Source: Thamnaconus septentrionalis (taxonomy: Eukaryota; Chordata; Actinopteri; Tetraodontiformes; Monacanthidae). Taken from it: a stretch of DNA of 64,000 nt. A model generated the notes under the pieces. It saw nothing but the letters and a program-made list of their open reading frames with translations, did no database searches and was not told the origin of the DNA. The stretch lies in the NCBI GenBank assembly GCA_009823395.1, contig CM020513.1, forward strand, positions 21,234,001 through 21,298,000. Reading direction: 5' to 3'. The translations under genes were made by a program, and so were the position numbers. Of the stretch, positions 41,841 to 53,778 are shown piece by piece. How positions within the stretch are numbered: position 1 is the first letter of the stretch; each line of letters opens with the position of its first letter.

Positions 41841-44800
41841 TGGGGGCCTCCAACACAAACCAACAGACTAAAGCACTAGAGCCTGGAACTGCCACCAAAT
41901 AGACAAATTCATAAGTGGTAGTCATAAGTCAGCAAGTCATATGTTTAGAGCGTCTGATAAGCAAAGCGATTCAGAGTCTCTTTCTCATGACTGCAAAACT
42001 ATTTTGCTTGACTTTGTCGACGACCCTCTCCATGTACCAAAGAGAAAAGTTCAGATCAGATTTCAGATCAGCCGCAACTTCTCAACTTCTACTCTGTGTC
42101 CAGCACTGCAGCTGAACAAACCGGCTAATGTAGCAGCTAACTGACTGGATGTTTCTTCTTTTTGTACCATTGGAACATGACATCAGAAGCAACGCGGAGA
42201 CGAAAAGCGGTTTTGAAAATTCTTTAAAGCCAACATCAACATGACCAGACAACAAACTGGTGTGCAGGGGCTTTAAATTGATCTCCAACATACGCTTTGT
42301 GCAATGCATGTGGGCTCTGGAATGAGACATGCATGTATAAAACATCACAGCACTCATTGGCTATTCTGTTGGTTTTTTTTTCCAGACTGATTTCATTCAA
42401 AAATAAAGTCCCAGTTTGGCTTCTAGTGTCTCCGTCAGCAGCCGAATGTGAGGCATCACAGAGATCCGCCATTGGAAATACCACGGTATCTTAGAGACGC
42501 AATCAGCCTTTGCACCCTCCGAAGCGAGTACTTCAGAGATTATTGTACCTCAAAACAATATGACCTTTGTTTGATCGGCGCTTAAACCAGCGTTACGTCA
42601 TTAAAGACATTTGGGCGCCTGCCGCTCGCATTCCTGAGCTTTGAAGCCGATGGGATATTAGAAGCCAGGTTAGAGCTTGTTCACCTTTGGCGCGTCCCCA
42701 TGTGCTCAATAAGCACAACAGCTGCGATGTCTCCAAGCACGCAGACAGGTCTTTGTTATTCTTTTCCATCTCGCCGGGGACGGAGATCTAATGAGATGAG
42801 GCAGGTCTGGGGAGATTGTTAAGCGGGTGTTTTTAACAACGCAAGATGTTTTTTCCTTCTCCTTGCTGCTCTTATTGTGAGATCCACCGGTGCGACAGCA
42901 GGGGTGACGGGGCTGCCACGGCGCCAACTCTCCTCTGCGCCGGCCGCCCTCTTCCACTCCTCCAGTGGAAGAGGTCATCCACCCAGTGGCCGGAGTGCGC
43001 CACTGCGCCACCCCACCCAGTCGCCATGCCGCTCGCCACGGCAACAGCAGACTACTGGAAGTGGCCTCCGTCTCTTCCTCCACCCTCTCGGACTACACCC
43101 TTTCATGTCTCAGCCTCGGCCGACACTGTCTGCGCCCCTGACGGCGCTCACCCACACACTTTTCCGAGATGGCGTCAGCGTCGTTTTCATTGCACACTCA
43201 CACAAACACTGGCACAGGAGACAAAATGCTGATGGTGATTTGTCGACGGCACGAATCCGGTCGTCATGGCAACTGTGAAGGCCTCCCAGCAGACTGCCGG
43301 AGACTGAGGGAAAGCTCTCCGTCGCCCCCTACTGGCAACAGCGCGATTCAGCAGAATGGCCCAGAAGTTTAGTAAGGTTTTATTTTATCTTTCATTTTCA
43401 TTTTATTTTAACCAGAAATGTCTAATTTCATTCACTTATTCTTCATTTATTTTTGCTTAAGGACACAGGCGCAAATAACCACACATGCTATTTCCCCCCA
43501 AACGAAAAATAAATGTTAATTTCCAAAAACTATTAAAAACATTTTTTAACAAAAAAAAAAAAAAAAAAAAGCAATAACACTAACACTACAATGACAAAAT
43601 GATGATGGCAACAATCAAACGCTGTTCCATCACTGCTAGTTGGGGGTGAAATTATTACTAAAAAAAAAAAAAAACAAAACGATTTTTAAGAGCTCACTGT
43701 TCAGCAGCCTTTCATATGATGCAGCTCTCCTCAGGGTGACTCAGTGGCAGTGCAATCCAGCTAGAAGTCTTCACTATCTGCTGCCATCACCCTGTGCAGT
43801 TGTGTCGCAACGTACTGAGGTTGTTCAGTTAAAAAGACAGGTGACTGGGCAGCAGCACGTATGAAAATTTGTCCAATTTCTTTTGCAGAACTAAGCGGAG
43901 GTAGGTTGCAGGCACCCATGGTGGCAAAAAGCTCAACCTTTGGAATCTTATCAAATTTTTTTCAAATTTTAAAATTATTAAGCTTTTCACTTGCAGCACC
44001 TCCCAAAGGGACAAAGCTTTTTAAGATAATTCATTTTATCCTGCTGTTTTCTTGAATTAAATGTTATCCTGGTTTCGTTGTTGTCACTTCTAACATTTTT
44101 GTCTATTTGCATGTTTTCCCATCAGGTTGCTGTTCGCTGGGCTCTCTCGATCACTTCAACAAAACCCTTCAAGGTAACATTGCCAGAATCCAGCTGTCCA
44201 GAGTTCAGTTTCTTGGACTCACAACTGTTTTGTGTTCTCTGAGTTCTTTAAAGTGGCCAAATGGGACATGACAGACACGGCGTTGACCTCTTTGACCTCA
44301 TTCACCCTCCATGTGGAACAAATCAAGAGATAGAGAGAGAGACGCTTATTCAGGGAGCGCGATCATGAATGCCTACTATGTTCGCCTTCCACAAGGGGGC
44401 AGCAAAGCCAGGATAATTAACATTCAGGTATTACCGGTGAAAAATGTATAAATGTAACGTATGAAATCTGGCCAAATCCATATAATCGTGTTGGCAAATC
44501 GAATAATTACAATCAAAATTCTCTCTCGGTTGTTTCAAAATAAGAGCATGCGGCAAAATCTTTGCTCGAGCGACGGTGTCTTCTCTCGCGATCCACAGTC
44601 AAAGTGAAACGTGCGGACAGAGTTCACTAAGTTGTCACTTAGTGAATTAAAACACTTAGCGCCGGGGGGCTTGCTGTGACTTCTACATCACAACCAACGT
44701 GTGGCTCCACATTTACGAGGTGTATGTTTATTTTCTGCACTCAGGAGTCGCGCGGGGTCCGCCCACACGCACTCGCAGCCACTCGCAGGCCGCGGTGTAT

Positions 44801-46285
44801 CCTCGGAAGGCAGACAGTCAGACAGACAAACAGACAGGCAGACAGACTGACTGACCATAACAGTGTAACTGATACACCTAAATACTGGACCATGCGCCAT
44901 TCCAAATTTGTCTGCCAGCCACGGGATCCAGCCGTCGCACCAAGAATAAACACACACACACACATCGCGGCGTCTCCCCTGCTTTACACTCAGCTCCTGT
45001 GCGTGTGTGCGTGTGTGTCTCAGCAAAGGGGTTGTGTTGCTGAGGAAGGAGGTTGATTCCCAGTCGCTGATGTAAGCTGACTGGGAGGGCTGGTTCACAT
45101 CGAGGCCACGTGCGGGCCGCGGTAATCTTGTCTGCACCTGATGCTCGTTTCCATCTAAAGCAGAACTATTACATCATTTCAGCCCGTGGCCTTATGACCC
45201 CGCTGACTCCTCGTAAAACCCTCTGACCCGACCCCTCCTGTCAAACCAACAGGAAATAGTTTGGAGGAGAATTTAGTGGACGCTTACATTCCCAGTCCTC
45301 CCGCGAAAGAGGAAAGAAATGTTTCGAGACGAGGGGATTTGGGTTTTCACGGCAGTGAAGAGCGGAGAGGAGGGCTTCTCGCAGGCTTTTTTTGAAGTAC
45401 CCTCCCTTCATGCATGATGCATGGCTCCCCGGGAGTGGAAAGTGTGGTGTCGACGAGTTGCATGGTTGCCTTGCACTCTTTGTCAGACTGACAGAAAAGT
45501 TGCGAAACCTCTGGCGTCAGCCGCGGCTGCGCTTGTACATTATTGACGAGGAGCAGCTAGCAAGCAGGTAGCTGCGAACAAAGACAGCTGGAGGTGGCGG
45601 TGGAGGTGCAGCCACCACGTTCATTTTCCTGCTCGGAGTTTTCTGAGTGCGCAGACATCAAGGAGGTATGTTGGAGACACAACACACGCCGCACACACAC
45701 ACACACACACACAAACACACAAACACACACCTCCCACCTCCTCTCCAGTCAACAATGTGTCACTGCAGCATCGTTAGCTTCTCTGTCCTCATGTGTTATT
45801 GATGGCTTTTAAATATGCATTAGGCCACTTCCACTGCAGCAGCAGCATTTCTTTTTTTCTTTTTTTTACCAGCAAACCACGGACAGACACTCCTGTCCTT
45901 GAATACTGACGATGAGGGACAAGCCTGTACAATGCTGGATGAAATCCACATCATTTTACTCCCTTTTTCCTCCACATACTCACACAAAATAAACTACCGA
46001 CAAGTTTGGTCGTAACCTGTCCACACAAATCATGAGTTGTCTCGACTTATGAAGTGAAAAATGTAGTCAAACAATTGATCCGTACCTTCAATGCTACACA
46101 CAATGTCCCAAGACCAATAAAAACTAAATGTGTAATTGATAATAAAAAGGAGTGTAGACTAACCTTAGAATTTAAGTAAACAAACTGAAAACTAACCTAG
46201 AACAAGTTGTAGTTTACTGTTGACTGAGTAGTATTTTGGCTGTGATGCAACTGTCTGAAAATTCCCCACTTAAGTTCAGTTAAGG

Positions 46286-46945
46286 CAATGTTTCTCAAAG
46301 TGGGTGGCGCGCCGCCAGCCCCCCGGGGGCGAGCCGCGAGCGAAAAAGCCAGAGGACAATGCACAGTTTTCCAGCGCTGATAGAAGGTAATCAAACACCT
46401 TTGCATCAGTACGTGATCTACACCGCGACTGGCGCGATATTGTGACTTAGCGCGCGCCGCGCTCAACGTCATCCCGTGTGGCAGGTGGAAAATGTCATGT
46501 TGTCGCATGACCGATGTTGTTGATGTGGTCAATTTCATCAAAACAAGAGCCCTGAAAGCGCGGCTACTCTCTGCACTTTGTGAGGAGATGGCAGCACAAC
46601 ATAAAGCTGTGTTGTTTCACAGGGAAGCCAGGATGGTGGATGTTACAAAAGTGGTTTGCCAAAAAACAGTTATTTGCACAGCAGAAAAGTGAAAGGAGTA
46701 TTCTTGTTTAAAAAGTAATGTTCAGGATTTGATGTCACAATGAGTGATTTGCTGAAGTTGTTTATTTGTACAAAATAAATGATTTCATAAATGAAGAGAA
46801 ATGTGAAAAGAATGTTGGTTTTGATATCACAAAAAGTGGTGTGCCAAAGGTAAAACATTATTTGCACATTTATGTTGTTTCAGTGAATTTGAAAAAATAT
46901 TTCTTCCTCCAAGGTGGCGTGACAGAGTAAGTTTGAGAGCCACTG
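46286..46945 (+). mobile_element. Internally deleted hAT element with transposase relic
   Basis: The left end CAATGTTTCTCAAAGTGGG and the right end CAAGTTTGAGAGCCACTG-like sequence (GTTTGAGAGCCACTG) form inverted repeats of the CAGTGGTTCTCAAAC class. Flanks AGTTAAGG and AGTCAAGG form an 8-bp target duplication with one mismatch. Inside, 46516-46632 encodes a peptide with DVVNFIKTRALKARLLSALC and EEMAAQHKAVLFHREAR, resembling ZBED5/SCAND3-type hAT transposases, which then breaks off. A stretch near 46650-46680 is repeated near 46826-46868. It is a dead copy. Confidence 0.8.
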
Positions 46946-49536
46946 AGTCAAGGCAATGTCGTGGTTTTCAAAGTCATTTTTAAGACTATTTTGTTGAATT
47001 TTACATTCAGGACAGCGCTATATATTATGTAAACGCTGAAATGTATTACTCATGCAGTAAATAATTGCACTGAAAAACATTTATCAAATTCCATTTGCTT
47101 TCTGTGTGGGTTTTCACCATTCACAGAATGCAATTTGCACCTCCTGATCACATGACAGGATGCTTCACCTACTGACTGTCATTTATTGGCCTATATAGAT
47201 TCCTCATGTCCTCTGCCTGCTGTCATCACATGGAACTTTGCCAGCGCAGTCCCAGTCTGGTGCCCAGAGAGGCTCCGCTGTCTTCGAGCCCTGTAACCCC
47301 TGACAGGCTATAGTATCTTTAGAGTCACTAGCATGCTAACTGTTACTCACGGACAGATAAAGCTCCAGTCACAGATAGCTACAGGAAAAAGTACAATGGG
47401 TGGCAGTTGGCAGTAACTTGCTGATAAGGGGACCATATGATACCTATACATTCAAGCCCATACCTTTAAAAAGAGTTAGTTTAAAGCAAGTGTGCACTGA
47501 ACTTGTGTTTTCTAACAGCTGAAAAGTTAAATTAAGTGTAAATTAAGTTTAACCTGAAACAAAGATAAAAACAACAAAACTGTCTAATGAGGAAAAAGAC
47601 TGTTGAGGAGTAAGACTGTGTGCTTTACTGAGATCAGACCAGGCTGCACGTCTGAACTGCAGCCTCAGATGCTCCGATCCATTAATGAACCTTTAACAGC
47701 CTCACCGGCTTGGGGTTGCGACTCATTCACACACTCTTTTTCTTTTCGCCCGCAGCTAACACACGGACAGTCAGTTCACACTGACACTGATTTACCTGGG
47801 CAATTGGGAAGAAATCAATGGCGATGGGTCATAAAGGGAGTGTCTTTTCACGAGGAAGAGTCAGAGCATATGTTATCGCCCGAAGACATCTATCCAGCAG
47901 TAAAGCCCCAAAAGGTCAATGCAAATGAGTTCTTTCATAGGATGAACATGTGCACCAGATGTAGGAAGGACACAGTGCTGCAGGTAGCAGCAATCAGATT
48001 AGACACAACAGACTGCGATTCCTCTCACAAGCACAAACCCAATATGCTTTGCTTCAAATAATGTACAATGTTTGAAAGAAATAGCCCAGAAGGCACAGCG
48101 CAAACACAAACACACTGTTTTGCAGGTTGCTGGTAGTTCAGTGTAGACGAGCGCGGTTGATTACGCAACTCTCCTGGGAGTCTGGTTGTCATGCAGTGTT
48201 TACGTTGTGTGCTCGTGCGTGCGGGCGTGCACGTGCGTGTGTGCACCGACTTGTACCGCGGAGTGTGTTTGCAGTCACCTGTGCATTATTTCTTCCTCAT
48301 TATCTTGCAATATGTCTGAGCTGCGGTTAAATATTTTGACTGTCTGCCTGGGTCTGTGTTTACGTGTGTGTGTGTGTGTGTGTGTGTCTGTGTTTTGCAT
48401 AAACATCGCAAACCTCACACGAAGGCAAAGCATTCGATGAACACGGGTCTATTGAGCCGTGCAGCGAGACACACCGGCCTGAGCAGAGTCTCCCCACGGA
48501 TGCATTATAAGAGCTGGAAACCGGATTTTTCCAGTGGTCACTCGAGGTACTGCAGCAAAAAAAAAAATCACCAGAAAAGAGTTTATTCGCAGCGTGATGT
48601 CACAACGTCGTACGCGCTGTGTCTCATTCTGATTGGCCTGACGTATCTGTAAGTGACGTTTTCCAAAATCGTTCTGATGATGCGAGTTACAGAGGCATGA
48701 TGGGAAGTGACACAACCGCGCATGCTCTATGGGCCCATTAATGCGGAAGTCAAGAACTTTTTCGACGTATGTAATGTGATTTTTCCAACTTCATTGAAAT
48801 GAATGGGCCGCCATGTTGGATTCTGGGGGCTTAATTCTCCCCCTCACCCTTTCCGGTGTTGCGGCATCACTAGTTGTCACCACAGTCAGCAGCGAAAATT
48901 ACCCAAGACTTCTGCTTTTATTTTGTTTCGCTTTTTGACCTCATTTACATTCCGAGGTGGTGACTTGTTCAGTCTGGCCAGAGTCTTTGTCATGTCTCCC
49001 TGCTGAGGCCACTGTTGACTGGGGGACAACATGAAGGATTTCATGGGCCCAGCAGTCACCAGGGTTCAGGGGGGGTCCAGTATCTAAGAGAGGGCGCCCC
49101 AAACTGATTTTTAGTCATGGGGTCGAAAAATTGCTAGCAGCACACCGACGAAAATTTGAAGCTTGTATAAACCCCAGGGTGGCTTATTTTGTGCTGTTGT
49201 TTAAGGTCCTGCCATTGAGAAAATCAATTTCTTTTTTTATTCCTTGTTTCTCTTTTTTTTTTTTTTCTTTTTTACATTTTTATTTATTTTAAAAAGAAAA
49301 GAAACTCACTTTCCAGCATCCGGCAGCGGAGAAAAAAGACTGTGAGGCAAAACTGTTTCGTATCTGAGGAGGTACGGGAAAGAAGAAATATGTCAGATTC
49401 CCACATGACTCACTTCCAAGCTGCGGCCTGAACACATCCTTAAAAAACATCAAGTTCTCTAAAAGAATAACGAGGGCTCTGAAACAGGATGTCCTGCACA
49501 GCAACAATTTCCAGGCATTTTAATTACAGAAGAGGA

Positions 49537-49753
49537 TTAGGGCCAAAGAAGAGAAAAAAAATTAAGATTTTTTTTTCCAAGTTTCCAATTCTAGAATAAA
49601 GTTGAAATGACGGTGTTAAAGTTGAATTTTCGAGAGTAAAATCAAAATTTTGCAATTAATTTCAACGTGAAGTAACTCAAAAAGTCGTCTTTTTTCAAAA
49701 AATGTCAACTTTATTCACAAAATTTCGACTTAAAACTCTTCTTGTGGCCCTAA
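49537..49753. mobile_element. Small MITE with TTAGGGCCA/TGGCCCTAA ends
   Basis: Left TTAGGGCCA and right TGGCCCTAA are perfect inverted ends. The interior repeats AAAGTTGAAATGACG / TTCGAGAGTAAAATC-like words in both directions, a pattern I recognise in fish genomes as A/T-rich self-complementary repeats. It has no coding capacity. Confidence 0.7.
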
Positions 49754-50164
49754 ACCTCTCTCCATACATCCAAGCACTGATATGGAAGAATCTGTGAATT
49801 TCAGTGTCTTTGTTTGTTTGTTTGTTTGTTTTCAAAGTGAACAAAGTCCTCCGTGTCAGTTGACCCACTGAAAGACAAAAACATATACCTGAAACAAGAG
49901 CGAGCTTCACCGTGTGTGTACCCCTGCTCCTATGGCAACATAACATGTGTGCATCTCTCTCACTGACGTCTTCACCCGCATGGCAGGAGGATTTTAGGAT
50001 TGCTGGGGAAGTGGGGGAATTTTGTGTTATCGAGTGAAACACAAACACGGCTCCTGACACGCTCTTTTGTCTACTCGCATACGGATTCCATAGTTTCCCC
50101 ACGCGTGCGCAGTGGAGGCCCCCAGTAGCGTGTGTAGTAGTATTATTATTGTGAATGGGGCTGA

Positions 50165-50219
50165 GGGGGGTGAGGAGGAGGGGGAGGAGGAGGGGGAGGA
50201 GCAGGAGGAGGAGGAGGGT
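50165..50219. repeat. (GGA)n run upstream of cbfb
   Basis: GAGGAGGAGGGGGAGG-type purine run in the distal cbfb promoter. Confidence 0.9.
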
Positions 50220-50902
50220 ATTTCGGGTGTACAGTCAACAGGAGCGACTCGGCGGAGCCAGGAAGTAGGAAGGCTGCTGACGCCTTCAGGAACTCGCGGA
50301 ACGGTCGTAATTCTGAGCGCCAGCAGGCGTTGCCTTGCCGGACAGACGACGCACGGAAGAAGCTGGGGGGGGGCGTTGTAAAAAACTACCAACCAGGGTG
50401 CACCAATTTGCAATTTACAGCCACACCTCGCTCGTTTTGCAGTCCTTGTCGTTGTTACGTAATTGTTTGTATTTCATGTCAAGCTTTAGCTACAACCCTT
50501 TAACTTTTTTTCTTTTTTCTTTTTTTTTTTTTTAACATAAAGCAACAAGTAGCGTTCGCGTTGTGTGTTATTGTGCCCTTTGCGATGTGTAAAAAAAAAA
50601 CCTAAGGAATAAAAATGAAAATAAAACAAATTGGGCGATGCGCCAAAACTCTTGATTCCGGAAAACAAACTGCAACGGAGAATCGGCATCGCCTCTTTAA
50701 ACTATAATTACAGGGCGCATTGGCTCGGCTGCTTTAACCGCGAGTCTTTTGTGTCTCCGCGTAAATTGCGCGCATTCAAAAAAAAAAAAAAAAAAAAAGA
50801 AGAAGAAGAAAGAAAAAAGAAAAAAGAAAATCTCTCTCGAGACGCGCCAGTAATCGGCGGGCCTACCGGGAAGAGGCTCGTGAAAGTTGCAGGTAGACGA
50901 GC

Positions 50903-50904
<2 letters not shown>

Positions 50905-50985
<81 letters not shown>
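50905..50985. repeat. cbfb: (GA)n, 81 nt, near the cbfb start
   Basis: Uninterrupted GA tract about 490 nt before the cbfb ATG, preceded by a poly-A/GAA purine run at 50779-50830. Confidence 0.97.
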
Positions 50986-50986
<1 letters not shown>

Positions 50987-51099
50987 CTGACTCTCCACCG
51001 CCGTGGGTCACTTCACTTCACTCACTGAAGAAGCATTTTGGAGTCAGAGGCGAGTCCTTGCGCACGGGAGCTGCGGACGAATCACAGGGCGCAACTACT

Positions 51100-51100
<1 letters not shown>

Positions 51101-51139
<39 letters not shown>
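51101..51139. repeat. cbfb: (CA)n in cbfb 5' region
   Basis: About 19 CA units; more broken CA/GA runs follow to 51270. Confidence 0.96.
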
Positions 51140-51141
<2 letters not shown>

Positions 51142-51472
51142 GGAAGAAAAAGAAAAAAAGAGAGAGAGACACACGCACGCACAGTCAGAGACACGGAAGA
51201 GAAGAAGTGAGTGCGGGAGAGTGACGGAGACACACACACAGACACACACAGACACACACACACAGACAGACGCAGTTCCACTTCTACTTCGAACGGATCA
51301 TCTTTTCTTTCTTTTTGCTTTTTGTCTTTATTATTTTTGTTCCTTCTTTTTTTTTTCTAAAGAAAAAGAAAAGAGGGGAGCGCTGAAAAGTGAGTAGAGC
51401 GCGAGCGGTGCCTCAACAACAACAATAAAAAAAATAAAAAAAAGAAAAAGGAAAGAAGCGCTGGTGAAGAAG

Positions 51473-51550
51473 ATGCCGCGGGTCGTCCCGGACCAGAGGA
51501 GCAAGTTTGACAATGAGGAGTTTTTCCGCAAGTTGAGCAGAGAGTGCGAG
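51473..51550 (+). CDS. cbfb: cbfb exon 1, coding part (CBF-beta residues 1-26)
   Basis: CBF-beta does not bind DNA itself. It heterodimerises with the Runt domain of RUNX proteins in the nucleus, raising their DNA affinity and protecting them from degradation. The exon reads MPRVVPDQRSKFDNEEFFRK then LSRECE, identical to human CBFB except Asp for Glu after KF. The ATG is chosen because MPRVVPDQ is the known N-terminus of the family and an A-rich leader with AAGATGC context precedes it. The donor is GAG before gtgagc, phase 0. A (CA)n microsatellite begins 8 nt into the intron. Length of 78 nt agrees with 26 codons. Confidence 0.97.
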
Positions 51551-52168
51551 GTGAGCGTCACACACACACACACACACACACACTGGATCCATTCTGCGAA
51601 GACTGGTGGCGGAAATTAAGACAGCGCTGTGTGTACATTCACACACGCAGCGCTCTTTCAGTTCAGTCATTGAATGGGCAGCAGGATTAAAGTGACCCTA
51701 TACGTTAATACAGGAAAGAGCAAAGGCACCCTGAAGCGTCAGGTTTGAGCGTTTAGCTGTAGTTAAGATGATACTTTCAGCGGGATTTTTCTTTCATGGC
51801 AAAAAGTCTTATTTGTGCATTTAATCTCTGAATACAAATACACAGTGAGTTACTGTTGATGATGATGTTTAGGTCTGTTTTGCTCTGGGTGGTTGGGGAT
51901 GGGGTGAGGGCTCCGATGAAGAAATGATGACAAAGAATGATGCCCTCTGTCTTATATGAAAATTCCTGTGGCTTCTCTTCAAATTACAACCCCCCCCCCG
52001 CCCGCCCGCCCGCCTCCCTGAACTTGCTGGCGGTGAGAGTCACCGTTCGCCATCAAGCAGCACAGATGGAGCGTTTCCTCGCCCCAAAATCAGACCTAAA
52101 AAGAAAAGAAAGAAAAAAAAAAAAAGGTGGTCCGGGAAACTTAAAACCGTGTGTTCCTCTCATGGCAG
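51551..52168 (+). other. cbfb: cbfb intron 1
   Basis: Phase-0 intron of 618 nt with gtgagc donor and ggcag acceptor. It starts with a (CA)n microsatellite almost at the splice site. Otherwise it is unremarkable, with a C-rich patch near 51.99-52.01 kb and a purine-rich run near 52.10 kb. Confidence 0.92.
51559..51583. repeat. cbfb: (CA)n beside the cbfb exon 1 donor
   Basis: Twelve CA units starting 8 nt after the donor GT. Confidence 0.97.
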
Positions 52169-52255
52169 ATCAAATACACCGGGTTCAGGGACCGGCCCCA
52201 CGAGGAGAGGCAAGCCCGCTTCCAGAACGCCTGCAGGGATGGCCGCTCAGAAGTG
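52169..52255 (+). CDS. cbfb: cbfb exon 2 (CBF-beta residues 27-55)
   Basis: The exon encodes IKYTGFRDRPHEERQARFQN then ACRDGRSEV, part of the alpha/beta core that contacts the Runt domain. It is almost identical to human CBFB (Val for the final Ile). The acceptor is tcatggcag and the donor is GTG before gtgagt. Length is 87 nt and both ends are phase 0, so it fits exon 1 and exon 3 without a frame change. A (GT)n microsatellite lies about 80 nt downstream. Confidence 0.97.
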
Positions 52256-52330
52256 GTGAGTGCAAGGCCACTTCTGATTTTCCCATGTTTCTGCTATTTG
52301 TTGTCAAAACACCCCAACAAAAGTGGCACA

Positions 52331-52332
<2 letters not shown>

Positions 52333-52364
<32 letters not shown>
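52333..52364. repeat. (GT)n after cbfb exon 2
   Basis: Sixteen GT units; another run lies at 52519-52542. Confidence 0.96.
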
Positions 52365-52366
<2 letters not shown>

Positions 52367-53748
52367 GATATGTCAATATCGCCAATGGGAAGAGCAGTTC
52401 AGCTTGTTCAGGGTTTTCTCTTCCTCTCCCGAAGACACAAACTTGTTTTTATCACGAGAACACGAAGGCTGAGCAGTTTGTGCTCGCAGCGACACCTCGG
52501 TTGCGCTATACGTGCGTTTGTGTGTGTGTGTGTGTGTGTGTGCTGTGCACCAGGAAGAGGACGTGTTGTCTGTCATGCAGAGCCACCAGTCTTCGTTTCA
52601 TCACCGCTTCCCTTCTAAATTTCGCAGCTTACTCACGCTGGTGTGTGAGAACTGATGGTTATCGTCACGATTTGCTCATATTATGGTTACAATAGGCCGC
52701 GTTGGGGCCGTCATTTTGCCGGCGCAGTGGTTGACATCAGGTAAACATCACTCGTTCATGTTTCTAATTTTGGTCGGCGTACTGCGAGAGAACAGAAAGA
52801 TAAGTGTCCTGTGATGTCACACTGCGTTGTGCTCAGCGGCACCGTAATGCTAAGAACTGGTTAATAGGTGGGGAAAACCTGTGAGGATTAGCAACTCTCA
52901 CTGGGAAGACTGACAAATAATATGTATCAGCTATTTTCTGCTCTGCACTAATGAGAAAAAAATGACTTACGTTTGAATTTCTAATGCGCATTTGCATCGA
53001 GACGCCCTTTCTCATTCGGAAAGAATAATTTTAAGTCTGGAAACTAACCAGCTTGTTGTTATTTTATCTACTTATAATCAACTTTTATTTTTTAGAGTTT
53101 TTTTAGGTGCAGTAAAAAAATAAATGAAACAAAAATTGAATCCATTTGGTTGGAGTTGCAGCTGGCCAATTGACAAAATACAAAGCCCTGAATTCACAGC
53201 AGTCAGTCGTCTCAGTGTACGTCCACCATCCAATCACAGTTCTCCTCTGCCACGTTTTTTTTTTTTCTTAAAATACGTTGGATCTGGCGTTTTCTTCACA
53301 TCGGTCTGCCTCCGAAGAGAGGGAAAGACCTGATGTGGCTTGTGGCTGTGCTCGGCAGTTCACATCAGCGCATGGCGTCAGAGCGCTGCCTCTGACTAAG
53401 CACTATTTTTCTTTCTCAAAATAATTTGACCCGCCGGTGTCAGTGAAACGGCGGCCAAATTCTGAGAAAACGTTAATATGTCATATTTTCATTGTTTAAG
53501 TTGCATTTTGGAATGATTAAAAGGGCAAATCTCGGATTTTGTATAAATAGCTCCCGAATCGCGTGCTTTCAGAAATGTATCATTTCATTTTAGGGCCTTA
53601 ATAAGATTGCGGTTGCTATTCGGAAAAAAAAAGAATGAATATATTGGTAAGACAGAGGTGCCTTTGCTTTATGATCAATTGAAATGTATAACCCATGTGG
53701 CCAAAAAGCTTTTTTAAAATTATTTCATAGCTTCCTCCTTTCATCCTG

Positions 53749-53778
53749 GTGTGTGTGTGTGTGTGCGTGTGTGTGTGT
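53749..53778. repeat. (GT)n with one GC
   Basis: About 15 GT units with one interruption. Confidence 0.95.

Larger units (their letters stand above)
35571..51472. other. Intergenic region between gnao1 and cbfb
   Basis: About 16 kb in which no open frame resembles a known protein on either strand. It contains a tRNA-derived SINE (35.66 kb), a retroposon-like tail (37.17 kb), poly-G and (TA)n tracts, a reverse-strand non-LTR retrotransposon relic (39.1-39.5 kb), a degenerate 48-bp tandem repeat (41.34 kb), a mixed-composition block at 42.48-42.83 kb, a hAT relic (46.29-46.95 kb), a small MITE (49.54-49.75 kb) and the cbfb promoter at its right end. Confidence 0.75.
50030..51472 (+). promoter_or_regulatory. 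cbfb: cbfb promoter and 5' UTR region
   Basis: The 1.4 kb before the cbfb ATG is richer in CpG than its surroundings in patches. It contains an NRF1-like motif ACGCGTGCGCAGTGG near 50100, a (GGA)n run, a poly-purine stretch, an 81-nt (GA)n and a (CA)n. No TATA box at a sensible distance was recognised. The transcription start cannot be fixed, and the (GA)n/(CA)n blocks may be promoter or 5' UTR. Confidence 0.5.

Noticed and set aside
42846..43278. Overlapping open frames of 125-133 codons on both strands
   Set aside because: GC-rich sequence with few stops; frames overlap on opposite strands and resemble nothing known.
47603..48061. 152-codon open frame in the intergenic region
   Set aside because: No recognisable domain, ordinary codon composition, no flanking exons. 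Length is within chance for this much sequence.
52151..52618. 155-codon frame starting MFLSWQIKYTGF
   Set aside because: It is cbfb exon 2 read through its donor into intron 2 and a GT repeat; the real coding part ends at 52255.
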